DNA from: Balneolaceae bacterium
GTDB taxonomy: Bacteria > Bacteroidota > Rhodothermia > Balneolales > Balneolaceae
Reading direction: 5' to 3'
NCBI GenBank assembly: GCA_003555185.1
Contig: PWFZ01000340.1
Coordinates: 1 to 8,854 of the forward strand
Length of the DNA stretch: 8,854 bases
The translations under genes were made by a program, and so were the position numbers. This document shows, one piece after another, positions 1 to 7,043 of the stretch. The notes under the pieces were generated by a model that saw only the letters and a list, made by a program, of their open reading frames with translations, had not been told where the DNA came from and ran no database searches. Numbering within the stretch: the first letter of the stretch is position 1; each line of letters opens with the position of its first letter.

Positions 1-523
1 CTCCCAAAGAATCCAAAGAGTCTAATGCTGCAGGAATTTGATCTGCACGATCAATCGCAATAGATCCGTCCCAGCGGGCATCCGAACCGTCTATTTTTGG
101 ACCCGAGGTAAAAATCTTTGGCCCCAATAATTCCCCCGCCTCAATTTGACTCCTCCACTCCAACACCGATGGAGTAATATTCCCGCCACCGTCACGCACC
201 GTGGTAATACCATTTACGATATAAAGTGGGAGCAGATTTTTGTTCTCTTTGATCAACTCTTCGCCCCCGCGAAAATGGACGTGCATATCCCACAAGCCGG
301 GAATCAGGTATTTCCCGGTGCCGTCAATCACCATTTCAGCTTCAAGGCCAGAATCATACGGTTTGATGTTAGCTATAATCCCGTCCCGAATCAGTACGCT
401 TTGATTTTCCACAATCTCGCCCGATTCCACATCAACAACATTAACATTTTGAATGGCTATATCAGATGTCTGAACCTGACAGCTTACGAGAAAAATCAGC
501 AGGAGTGATAAAATTTGCTTCAT
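1..523 (-). CDS. Amidohydrolase family lipoprotein, N-terminal part (runs off left edge)
   Basis: Reading leftward from an ATG at 523, an open frame of 174 codons continues past the window edge, so the C-terminal part is missing. Residues 1-15 form a short lipoprotein signal ending in a lipobox (LVSC, Cys15), which predicts membrane anchoring after export. Residues about 21-73 resemble the small beta domain that starts amidohydrolases (DIAIQNVNVVDVESGEIVEN). It is followed by the strand carrying the first metal-binding motif, HVH at residues 81-83, in the context IPGLWDMHVHF. The segment VNGITTVRDGGGN (103-115) is also typical of imidazolonepropionase/prolidase-like amidohydrolases. The family hydrolyses amide, cyclic amide or peptide bonds with one or two metal ions; the substrate here cannot be told. 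It diverges from the oxidoreductase at 674 across a 150-nt gap that probably holds both promoters. The family call is firm; the exact function is unknown. Confidence 0.88.
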   Translation of the reverse strand, partial: MKQILSLLLIFLVSCQVQTSDIAIQNVNVVDVESGEIVENQSVLIRDGIIANIKPYDSGLEAEMVIDGTGKYLIPGLWDMHVHFRGGEELIKENKNLLPLYIVNGITTVRDGGGNITPSVLEWRSQIEAGELLGPKIFTSGPKIDGSDARWDGSIAIDRADQIPAALDSLDSLG

Positions 524-673
524 GGCTTATACACTATCGTTTAATTTTATTATCTATAAGAAAGAACCTTTGGTAGCGACGCGTTTGAAAGGCAATGAAA
601 AAATCTTCTCCGCATTATACAGAAAGTTATACCGTCGAAACAGCCATAATAATCCTGATTTATCGATAGAACT

Positions 674-1771
674 ATGACAAAATCCATCTCGAGAGAGCAC
701 TTCATCAAAACCGCCGGAACCGCCCTCGTCATAGGTTCTTTTGGGTTTCCATCCATCATTCTACCACGACGAAAAGAGAAGCTGGGTGTAGCACTTGTTG
801 GCCTGGGAAGGTATGCCACCGGTCAGCTTGCCCCCGGACTTCAGGATACCGAATATTGCGAACTACGGGGAATTGTGACAGGGACTCCATCAAAAATTCC
901 GGAGTGGCAAGAGCGCTATGGAATTGCAGATAAAAATGTTTACAACTACGAAACCATGCACGAAGTGGCTAACAATGATGATATTGATATCATTTATGTG
1001 GTTACACCACCTGGGCTTCATGCAGAACATTCAATTATCGGAGCCAATGCGGGAAAGCATGTCTGGTGTGAAAAGCCGATGGCGATGGATGTGGAGGGGT
1101 GTCAATCTATTATTGATGCGGCCAACAGAAACGGTGTACAGCTTACAATTGGCTATCGCATGCAGCATGAACCCAATACACAAACCATTATTCGCTATGG
1201 ACAGGAGCAGACCTACGGGGAAGTTACAGGGATTGAAACCGGAGCGGGCTACAGCGGAGCTCATCCCGATCCTGATGATTGGAGGCGTGACCCTGTTCGC
1301 GGCGGGGGAGCTCTTTATGATATGGGAGTGTACCCTATCAACGCGGCACGATATGCTACCGGAATGGAGCCGATTGCCGTAAAAGGGAGGCAATGGTCAG
1401 ACCGCGAAGACATGTACAGCGATGTTGATGAACACACCGATTTTGAGATGGAATTCCCTAATGGAGTGATGGTAAAAGGAGAACCCAGCTTTGGCAATTC
1501 CACCAATTATATAAATGTGGAATGCACCGATGGATGGTACAAGCTGAGCCCTATGCAGTCGTACCGTGGAGTGCAGGGCGAAACGAGTGATGGCACACAG
1601 CTACCGCCTGACCCAAACCATCAACAAGCCCGACAGATGGATAACGATGCACTTGCAATCAAAGAGAACCGCGACCCCATTGCACCCGGTGAAGATGGGC
1701 TGGAAGATATCCGAATTGTAAATGCGATCATGGAATCATCACAAAAAGGCGGGGAGTGGATTACGTTGTAG
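674..1771 (+). CDS. Gfo/Idh/MocA family oxidoreductase, glucose-fructose-oxidoreductase-like
   Basis: A complete 365-residue protein, normal in length for this NAD(P)-dependent sugar/polyol oxidoreductase family. Residues 1-30 look like a Tat leader (SREHFIKTAG, then a hydrophobic stretch to FPSIIL), but the twin arginine is Arg7-Glu8. The Rossmann fold starts at 38-50 with GVALVGLGRYATG. The family's catalytic lysine lies in the EKP motif at 133-135 (HVWCEKPMAMD). The C-terminal substrate domain has GGGALYDMGVYPINAARY at 210-227. This closely resembles the same region of Zymomonas glucose-fructose oxidoreductase, in which the tyrosine matching Tyr220 is catalytic. The protein probably oxidises or reduces a sugar or sugar derivative; the substrate is not predictable. 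The ATG at 674 is chosen because it gives the complete leader. No strong Shine-Dalgarno sequence is visible. Neighbours do not share an obvious pathway with it. Confidence 0.93.
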   Translation: MTKSISREHFIKTAGTALVIGSFGFPSIILPRRKEKLGVALVGLGRYATGQLAPGLQDTEYCELRGIVTGTPSKIPEWQERYGIADKNVYNYETMHEVANNDDIDIIYVVTPPGLHAEHSIIGANAGKHVWCEKPMAMDVEGCQSIIDAANRNGVQLTIGYRMQHEPNTQTIIRYGQEQTYGEVTGIETGAGYSGAHPDPDDWRRDPVRGGGALYDMGVYPINAARYATGMEPIAVKGRQWSDREDMYSDVDEHTDFEMEFPNGVMVKGEPSFGNSTNYINVECTDGWYKLSPMQSYRGVQGETSDGTQLPPDPNHQQARQMDNDALAIKENRDPIAPGEDGLEDIRIVNAIMESSQKGGEWITL

Positions 1772-1918
1772 CAGCAACCGAAAATTCTTTACTATTACTA
1801 TCAAAGAAAGAACTTTTCCGAGTCGCTTTCAGCTAAAATTCAAGTTGTAATCCGACTAGTTTATTAGGTATCATGGCATGGACTTTTTGGCACGGTGATT
1901 AAATAAATAGTGTGAAGT

Positions 1919-4156
1919 TTGAAAAATCCATTTCGTAAAAAATCAGGAGACAAAGAATACGTAATTGACCCTTCTGAAACCGGGCTAGGTACATTTGGCG
2001 GAGTGTTTACCCCTTCTATCCTCACCATTCTCGGCGTAATTATGTACCTCCGTTTTGGCTGGGTAGTTGGAAATGTAGGTCTTATCGGTACTCTGATTAT
2101 TGTCACCATTGCCACATCCATTACCTTTCTGACTGCACTATCTATTGCATCTATAGCTACAGATCAGCGGGTTCGAGTTGGTGGCGCATATTATATGATC
2201 AGCCGTTCGCTTGGCATTGAGTCGGGTGGCGCGATTGGGATTCCACTTTATTTTGCCCTGGCTCTTTCTGTTGCTCTCTATACAATTGGTTTTGCTGAAA
2301 GTATTGTAAGTGTGTTCCCCAACCTAGACTTTAAGACTGTTGGTATTGTTACTACAATTGGAATCGCTGCCCTGGCGCTTGTTTCTGCAAAGGCCGCAAT
2401 TCGTGCACAGTATTTCATCATGTTCGGCATTTTACTCTCTCTGATCTCTCTGTTTTTCGGAAGTCCAGTTGAAGAGTCAAGCGTTGAAATGTGGGGCGCA
2501 GCTGATCGTCACTCTGAAGGGTTTTGGATCGTTTTCGCTGTCTTTTTTCCCGCCGTAACCGGTATTATGGCCGGCGTAAATATGTCCGGAGATCTTAAAA
2601 ATCCGTCCAAATCAATCCCCAACGGAACGTTTGCCGCAATTGGAGTGGGATACGTAATTTATATGGTTTTGCCCATTATTCTCGCAACCCGTGCAGACGC
2701 GCTTACCCTTATTGAAGATCCATTAATCATGAGAAAAATTGCCTATTGGGGTGATGCTATTTTGATTGGTGTTTGGGGAGCGACCTTATCCAGTGCAATG
2801 GGAAGTATTCTTGGGGCGCCCCGGGTGTTACAAGCGTTGGCCCGGGATGGTGTACTGCCACGCTGGCTCAAGATCCTCGGCCGTGGAGACGGAGACGACG
2901 ATACACCGCGCGTAGGGACCCTTCTAACGCTGGTAATTGCTTTAATTGCTGTTTTTATGGGTGATCTAAACGTAATCGCGCCCATTCTATCCATGTTCTT
3001 CTTAACTACCTATGCGGTCCTAAATATTGCTGCGGGAACAGAAAAGCTATTGGGCAGCCCCTCATTTAGACCTAAATTTAAGGTACACTGGATTTTCTCC
3101 CTTGCCGGAGCCATTGGCTGTATAAGCGTTATGTTTCTTATTAACGCTGTTGCAACCGGCGTTGCTCTATTGTTTGTTGCACTTATATTTATTTGGCTGG
3201 AAAGCAGAGAACTAAAAACTACGTGGGGTGATGTACGTAAAGGCATCTGGATGGCTATGGCCCGGGGAGCCCTTATGCGCCTGGATAAAAATAAAGAAGA
3301 AAAAACATGGAGACCCCATCCGCTCGTACTTTCCGGTAGCCCAACCCGTCGCTGGCACCTCATTGAATTTGCCTCGTCATTAACACAAAGCAGAGGAATT
3401 TTAACCGTCTCCACCGTCCTGACAAGTGATTCTGTAAGAACGGATCAAAAAGTAAGTATGGAGGCAAATATTGGCGATTATTTAGCTAAAAGAAGCGTCC
3501 AGGGATTGGTAAGAGTTATTTCAGCCCCTGACCTTTTTGAAGGAGGAAAAAGGCTGGTTGATGCTTATGGGCTCGGAGATCTCGTCCCCAACACCATCAT
3601 CCTCGGAGATAGTGAAAATCTTGAAATACGGGACCAATACTGCGACATGATCCGGTATTTTTATCGCCAGAACCGCAATGTGGTAGTCATACATGACAAT
3701 GAGGAAGTTCATTTCGGGAACTATAAAAAAATTGATGTCTGGTGGAGTGGATTGAAGGGGAATGGCGGCTTGATGATACTGCTAACCCATATGCTCCAAA
3801 GCAGCCGTCGGTGGTATGATGCCGATATCACCATCAAAATGGTTGTAGATAACGAGAATGCTATTCCCGGCATCAAACAAAACATCAATAAAATCATCGA
3901 AAAGATTCGAATTGATGCTGATACAGAAATCATCAAATCAGACGGGCGAACATTCACAGATATCCTTCATGATTCCTCTAAAGATGCCGATCTAATCGTA
4001 ATGGGAATGGCTGTACCGGACGAGAATTTCGCCAAATATTACACTAAGATGCAAGAGAGGCTAAATAACCTTCCAACCACAGCCTTGGTTCTAGCAGGTG
4101 AAGAACTTTCATTTGGCGAAGTCTTGATGCAGCAGGATGAATACCAGGAGGATTAG
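1919..4156 (+). CDS. Cation-chloride cotransporter (SLC12/APC superfamily), Na-K-Cl type by residues
   Basis: A 745-residue inner-membrane transporter. Residues about 24-430 carry the hydrophobic transport domain, for which about 12 helices are expected from the family. TM1 reads SILTILGVIMYLRFGWVVG (33-51), then GGAYYMISRSLG (88-99), FFPAVTGIMAGVNMSGDL (209-226) and GATLSSAMGSILGAPRVLQA (287-306), all hallmark segments. Residues about 460-745 form a soluble C-terminal domain like that of SLC12 proteins, with ILGDSENLEIRDQYC and KIDVWWSGLKGNGGLM; its last part (DADLIVMGMAVP...TTALVLA) resembles a universal-stress fold. Aligned from memory with human NKCC1, the Na+ site (Ala288, Ser291, Ser292) and the K+ site (Tyr121, Pro211, Thr214) are kept, while NKCC1 Asn298 and Trp300 correspond to Thr36 and Leu38. 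The likely role is coupled Na+/K+/Cl- uptake in a salty habitat. The start is TTG: an in-frame TGA lies at 1913-1915 and the first ATG falls inside TM1. Confidence 0.93.
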   Translation: MKNPFRKKSGDKEYVIDPSETGLGTFGGVFTPSILTILGVIMYLRFGWVVGNVGLIGTLIIVTIATSITFLTALSIASIATDQRVRVGGAYYMISRSLGIESGGAIGIPLYFALALSVALYTIGFAESIVSVFPNLDFKTVGIVTTIGIAALALVSAKAAIRAQYFIMFGILLSLISLFFGSPVEESSVEMWGAADRHSEGFWIVFAVFFPAVTGIMAGVNMSGDLKNPSKSIPNGTFAAIGVGYVIYMVLPIILATRADALTLIEDPLIMRKIAYWGDAILIGVWGATLSSAMGSILGAPRVLQALARDGVLPRWLKILGRGDGDDDTPRVGTLLTLVIALIAVFMGDLNVIAPILSMFFLTTYAVLNIAAGTEKLLGSPSFRPKFKVHWIFSLAGAIGCISVMFLINAVATGVALLFVALIFIWLESRELKTTWGDVRKGIWMAMARGALMRLDKNKEEKTWRPHPLVLSGSPTRRWHLIEFASSLTQSRGILTVSTVLTSDSVRTDQKVSMEANIGDYLAKRSVQGLVRVISAPDLFEGGKRLVDAYGLGDLVPNTIILGDSENLEIRDQYCDMIRYFYRQNRNVVVIHDNEEVHFGNYKKIDVWWSGLKGNGGLMILLTHMLQSSRRWYDADITIKMVVDNENAIPGIKQNINKIIEKIRIDADTEIIKSDGRTFTDILHDSSKDADLIVMGMAVPDENFAKYYTKMQERLNNLPTTALVLAGEELSFGEVLMQQDEYQED

Positions 4157-4160
4157 GTAC

Positions 4161-4190
4161 GTAACCCGAAGCTCCCGCTTCGGCACCTAC
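4161..4190 (-). repeat. REP-like hairpin, copy 1
   Basis: This 30-nt element starts 4 nt after the cotransporter stop codon. It contains a perfect 7-bp stem, CCGAAGC (4166-4172) with GCTTCGG (4177-4183), around a TCCC loop. Read on the minus strand it begins GTAGGTGCCGAAGC, so a GTAG tetranucleotide sits at the 5' foot of the hairpin, as in REP sequences handled by RAYT (TnpA-REP) transposases. There is no T-run, so it is a poor match to a rho-independent terminator, although it may protect the 3' end of the transporter mRNA. Confidence 0.55.
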
Positions 4191-4264
4191 TTATGTATTA
4201 CAAGCCTATTTCACGATACAGTATTGGCAAAGCGTTACCATTGTAAATGAGTGACTTCCTTTCT

Positions 4265-4294
4265 GTAACTCTCGGACGAGGACGTCCGAGTTAC
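4265..4294 (+). repeat. REP-like hairpin, copy 2 (opposite orientation)
   Basis: A second 30-nt imperfect palindrome, 74 nt after the first. It has a 7-bp stem, CTCGGAC (4271-4277) with GTCCGAG (4284-4290), a GAGGAC loop, a two-base CT bulge, and a closing GTAA/TTAC stem. Its reverse complement (GTAACTCGGACGTCC...) lines up with the plus strand of copy 1 (GTAACCCGAAGCTCC...), so the two look like divergent inverted copies of one family. It lies between convergent genes, a usual REP location. Confidence 0.5.
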
Positions 4295-4316
4295 GTTTTC
4301 ACCAAAGACGTGCAAA

Positions 4317-4531
4317 TTACTCATACTCATCAATCGCGTCACTCAAGTCCACATCGGTTTCGTAGAATTTCCCCCATTTCTCTTTGGGATCCGGTTGGGT
4401 TAGCAGAGAGTAATCAGCACGGAAATGGACAAGCCCTCTGCAGGAAGAACATTGTTATCAAATGGAATCAGTTGAGCATCACTGAATGAATTGAAAAATT
4501 CGAATGAAAATCTCTTGGTTCTGAAAGGTCG
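4317..4531 (-). pseudogene. Frameshifted C-terminal remnant of an unrecognised gene
   Basis: On the minus strand, immediately downstream of the multicopper oxidase, two overlapping frames read as consecutive parts of one protein. The upstream frame gives SFSDAQLIPFDNNVLPAEG and then runs into a stop. From about 4436 the next frame continues GLVHFRADYSLLTQPDPKEK and on through WGKFYETDVDLSDAIDEYE to a TAA at 4317-4319. Adding one C to the CCC run at 4434-4436 would join them as PAEGLVHFRADY. No start codon or N-terminal domain is visible, because the segment abuts the oxidase stop at 4533. It therefore looks like the tail of a gene that lost its front and then its frame. A sequencing error could explain the frameshift but not the missing start. 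The family is not recognised. The left boundary is certain; the right one is approximate. Confidence 0.45.
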
Positions 4532-4532
4532 C

Positions 4533-6011
4533 TTACTTAACCTCAAGTACTCCCATCATCCCCTGATCTTCGTGATCCAGGATGTGGCAGTGAAACATCC
4601 ATTTACCGGGGTAATTATCGTATCGAACAATAAAGCGTGCCGATTCGAAGCCGGGCAAATTTACGGTATCCTTCCATTTGCGCTGTGAAACAGGATTGCC
4701 ATTACGATCAATCACCTGGAACTGAAATCCGTGGAGGTGAAACGGGTGATCCATCCCAACCAGATTCCGGATATCCCAGATTTCGGTAGCCCCAAGTTCC
4801 GCTGTTTCATCAACGCGGTTCATGTCCATCGTTTTGCTGTTGATCTTGCCATTGGTCATTCGCATGATCCTCGTCTCTGTTGCATCTTCGATATTTATTT
4901 CAGGGATTTTTCGCAGGGTTTCCGGCAGTTCGAAGTTACTGTCAGCTGGTGGGTCACCTGTGTACTGCAGCGTCAAAAGGTCAAGTGTTTCGTTCCAATC
5001 AGATGGGCGCCACATCGGCATGTATCGGTCGTAGGGAAGAGCCTGCAGTATAACCTCTCTTCCCGGGTCACCTGTGCCATGTACAAGCAGTTCCGCCCGC
5101 TCCCCGTTGGCAAGTACAATTTCATCCACCTCTTCGGGATTTTCGAAAAGCCCGCCATCGCTTCCGATATGTGTGAAGGTGTGGCCCTCAAGGCCAAGCC
5201 GATAAATTCGTGCACCGGAGGCATTCACGATTCGCCATCGCTGCACTTCACCACTCCGGATCGACAGTTCCGGCATGATCTCATCATTGACAAACAGTAC
5301 ATCCCCTTCCCGACCGTTCATGTCGTCGATTCGTTCCTGGCGTGATCCGGGTTCTGCAAACTCGACCTCCCCCTTTTTATCAAACCGGTTGTCGGACAGA
5401 ATCAGTAAATATTCGGTCAGAGTATCGGGCAGTGGGTCTTCCGGGTCACGAATGATAATCCCGCCATATAATCCTTTGCCCACCTGCCATGCCGTGCGGT
5501 GGTGGGGATGCGGGTGATACCAATAGGTTCCGGCGGTCCCGGGATGGATTCGAAAGCTGTAGGTAAACGTTTCGCCGGGACCGACCGGATGAAACGGACT
5601 ACCGTCCATCACAAAAGGCAGATGCATCCCGTGCCAGTGTACGGTGGTTTCTTCGGGCAAGTCATTTTTGAAATGAACAATCACACTGTCACCTTCTGAT
5701 GCCTCCAGCATCGGCCCGGGAATGCGCCCATTGTAGGCGTAGACATCGGTTTCAAACCCGGGGACAAGTGAAAGACGTTCTTTGGATGCCGTTAACTCCA
5801 CTTCCACAATTCCGGATTCCGAAGAGAGATTCTCCAGAACCGGATGTCTGGCTACTATGCGTTCACCATTTTTTTCAGATGATTCAGTTAAAGAATTTCC
5901 CCATTGTTGATTTCCCATCAGGTTTCCTGAACCGATCAACCATGTTAAACTCAACAACATAATTAATACAGAACATGCTTTTGTTGATGAACTATATGAC
6001 AAATCATCCAT
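4533..6011 (-). CDS. Three-domain multicopper oxidase (laccase/CueO-like), exported
   Basis: A complete 492-residue protein, typical of three-domain multicopper oxidases. The N-terminus has a hydrophobic stretch (about 13-29) suggesting a Sec signal; mature sequence probably begins near residue 30-40. All copper ligands are present: HWHGMH (125-130), HPHPH (166-170), DHPFHLHGF (421-429) and HCHILDHEDQGMM (474-486). These give the type 1 site (His422, Cys475, His480, axial Met485) and the type 2/3 trinuclear cluster (His125, 127, 166, 168, 425, 427, 474, 476). The segment TNGKINSKTMDMNRVD (386-401) resembles the CueO region before domain 3, but the long methionine-rich insert is absent. Family members oxidise Cu(I), phenols or metals while reducing O2 to water in the periplasm; the substrate here is unknown. 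It starts 35 nt after the cupredoxin-like gene and is probably in its operon. A CueO-like copper-tolerance role is the likeliest guess. Confidence 0.93.
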   Translation of the reverse strand: MDDLSYSSSTKACSVLIMLLSLTWLIGSGNLMGNQQWGNSLTESSEKNGERIVARHPVLENLSSESGIVEVELTASKERLSLVPGFETDVYAYNGRIPGPMLEASEGDSVIVHFKNDLPEETTVHWHGMHLPFVMDGSPFHPVGPGETFTYSFRIHPGTAGTYWYHPHPHHRTAWQVGKGLYGGIIIRDPEDPLPDTLTEYLLILSDNRFDKKGEVEFAEPGSRQERIDDMNGREGDVLFVNDEIMPELSIRSGEVQRWRIVNASGARIYRLGLEGHTFTHIGSDGGLFENPEEVDEIVLANGERAELLVHGTGDPGREVILQALPYDRYMPMWRPSDWNETLDLLTLQYTGDPPADSNFELPETLRKIPEINIEDATETRIMRMTNGKINSKTMDMNRVDETAELGATEIWDIRNLVGMDHPFHLHGFQFQVIDRNGNPVSQRKWKDTVNLPGFESARFIVRYDNYPGKWMFHCHILDHEDQGMMGVLEVK

Positions 6012-6046
6012 TGTAAGGTATTTTATGCATCTAATTAATACTATTA

Positions 6047-6973
6047 CTATTCTACCGTTACTTCCTGCATCACTCCCATATGCCCTGTATATTCAGATAC
6101 GAACAGGTAGTGGCCGGGCTCAAGATCTAACGTAAAATATCCGGTGTGGCCAACCGGGAGCAGGTGCATTCCGCCGACAAACGTAGATGGATTGGGCGTC
6201 TTTAATCCCTCGACATCAAAAAAGTTCATCCATTTCACCAGTTCATCCACATCTGTATTGGAATCCAGACGTGCAACATGAACGTTATGGCCAAAGCCCA
6301 CTTCCGGATTTTCTTTTACATGAACCGATACGGTTCGTGAACCGGGGGACAGGCTTCCCTGAACGTCCATCTCAAAGTTAGAGAGTGTAATATGAATATC
6401 CGCTTCAGGCGCAGTCGCTTCGGTAGGAGCTTCGGTTACAGTAAGCTCGCGCAACATTCCTTCCATATTGTGCATTTCACCATCTTCGGTTTTTACATAA
6501 CACTCTAAAACATAGGTGCCCGGCTCCAGATTCATAGTCACATCAGAAGTATGCCCCGGAGATATAACTCCGGTTCCACCCATGAAATCGACAGTCCAGA
6601 ACCACCCGGGCAAGGTTGCTCCCAATCTTTCCATAGCTTCTCCCTGGGATATTCCATCATCCCTCAACGCATACCAGACATCGTTAAATGGGCTTACAAT
6701 ATTGGTTGCATATTCATCAAATGTATGACCATCCGGAATCTTTGCAAGAACGAGGAAATGCGGTTCATTACCCTGGTTTTCATACTGAATGGTTGTCCAG
6801 CCAGACGGAATATTGTCAGGTGCCTGGAATGCATAATCTTCCGCCAGAATGGTTATTGAGTGCTCGGAGCCATATTCATGGCTTGATGCGTGTGACTGTG
6901 CAATGCTCTGCTCAAATAGTAATCCGGTTAATAAAGCCGAAACTGCAAGTAGGGTTAGTGTTTTTTTCATCAT
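6047..6973 (-). CDS. Secreted tandem cupredoxin-like protein
   Basis: A complete 308-residue protein. Residues 1-26 form a clear Sec signal peptide (MMKKTLTLLAVSALLTGLLF..., likely cut after SIAQ). Two similar domains follow. Domain 1 (about 38-179) has EPHFLVLAKIPDG (70-82), GGTGVISPGHTSDVTMNLEP (132-151) and YVLECYVKTEDGEMHNMEGM (154-173). This gives a blue-copper-type ligand set His72, Cys158, His168, Met173 with C-x9-H-x4-M spacing. Domain 2 (about 192-307) repeats the pattern (GHNVHVARL; FVGGMHLLPVGHTGYFTLDL; YLFVSEYTGHMGVMQEV) but has no cysteine, so it probably lacks a type 1 site. A Thr/Glu/Ala/Pro linker (179-190) separates the domains. The protein is a paralog of the partial gene at 8070-8854. 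It precedes the multicopper oxidase by 35 nt, so a shared role in copper binding or electron transfer in the periplasm is inferred. Fold and ligands are assigned by eye. Confidence 0.82.
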   Translation of the reverse strand: MMKKTLTLLAVSALLTGLLFEQSIAQSHASSHEYGSEHSITILAEDYAFQAPDNIPSGWTTIQYENQGNEPHFLVLAKIPDGHTFDEYATNIVSPFNDVWYALRDDGISQGEAMERLGATLPGWFWTVDFMGGTGVISPGHTSDVTMNLEPGTYVLECYVKTEDGEMHNMEGMLRELTVTEAPTEATAPEADIHITLSNFEMDVQGSLSPGSRTVSVHVKENPEVGFGHNVHVARLDSNTDVDELVKWMNFFDVEGLKTPNPSTFVGGMHLLPVGHTGYFTLDLEPGHYLFVSEYTGHMGVMQEVTVE

Positions 6974-7021
6974 TATCTCTATTTTTATTTTTATTAGTGT
7001 GTAAAGCTCCTTGTCCCTTAT

Positions 7022-7033
7022 TTATTTAAATAA
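7022..7033. promoter_or_regulatory. AT-rich 12-nt palindrome between two genes
   Basis: A perfect palindrome, TTATTTAAATAA, lies in the 70-nt gap between the SDR stop and the cupredoxin-like start. It could be an operator half-site pair or simply chance AT-rich sequence. No convincing promoter box of the Bacteroidota type (TAnnTTTG) was found beside it. Confidence 0.2.
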
Positions 7034-7043
7034 GATCAAAGTT

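Noticed and set aside
146..508. Plus-strand open frame of 120 codons
   Set aside because: It lies opposite the amidohydrolase, whose lipobox and HVH motif make the minus strand clearly the coding one.
552..1840. Short similar text (AAGAAAGAAC followed by a T-rich run) on both sides of the oxidoreductase gene, near 555-575 and 1800-1820
   Set aside because: The match is only about ten bases of purine-rich sequence and the alignment decays at once; not enough for a duplication or insertion boundary.
1772..1918. Possible promoter (TTG near 1845 with a weak TAnnTTTG-like box) upstream of the cotransporter
   Set aside because: The -7 box matches only in part (TAGTTTAT), so it is not better than chance in AT-rich DNA.
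4247..4489. Plus-strand open frame of 80 codons in the convergent gap
   Set aside because: It runs through the second hairpin repeat and opposite the gene remnant, and its translation is low-complexity and family-less.
4731..5345. Plus-strand open frame of 204 codons
   Set aside because: It is antisense to the multicopper oxidase, whose copper motifs prove the minus strand; its translation resembles no family.
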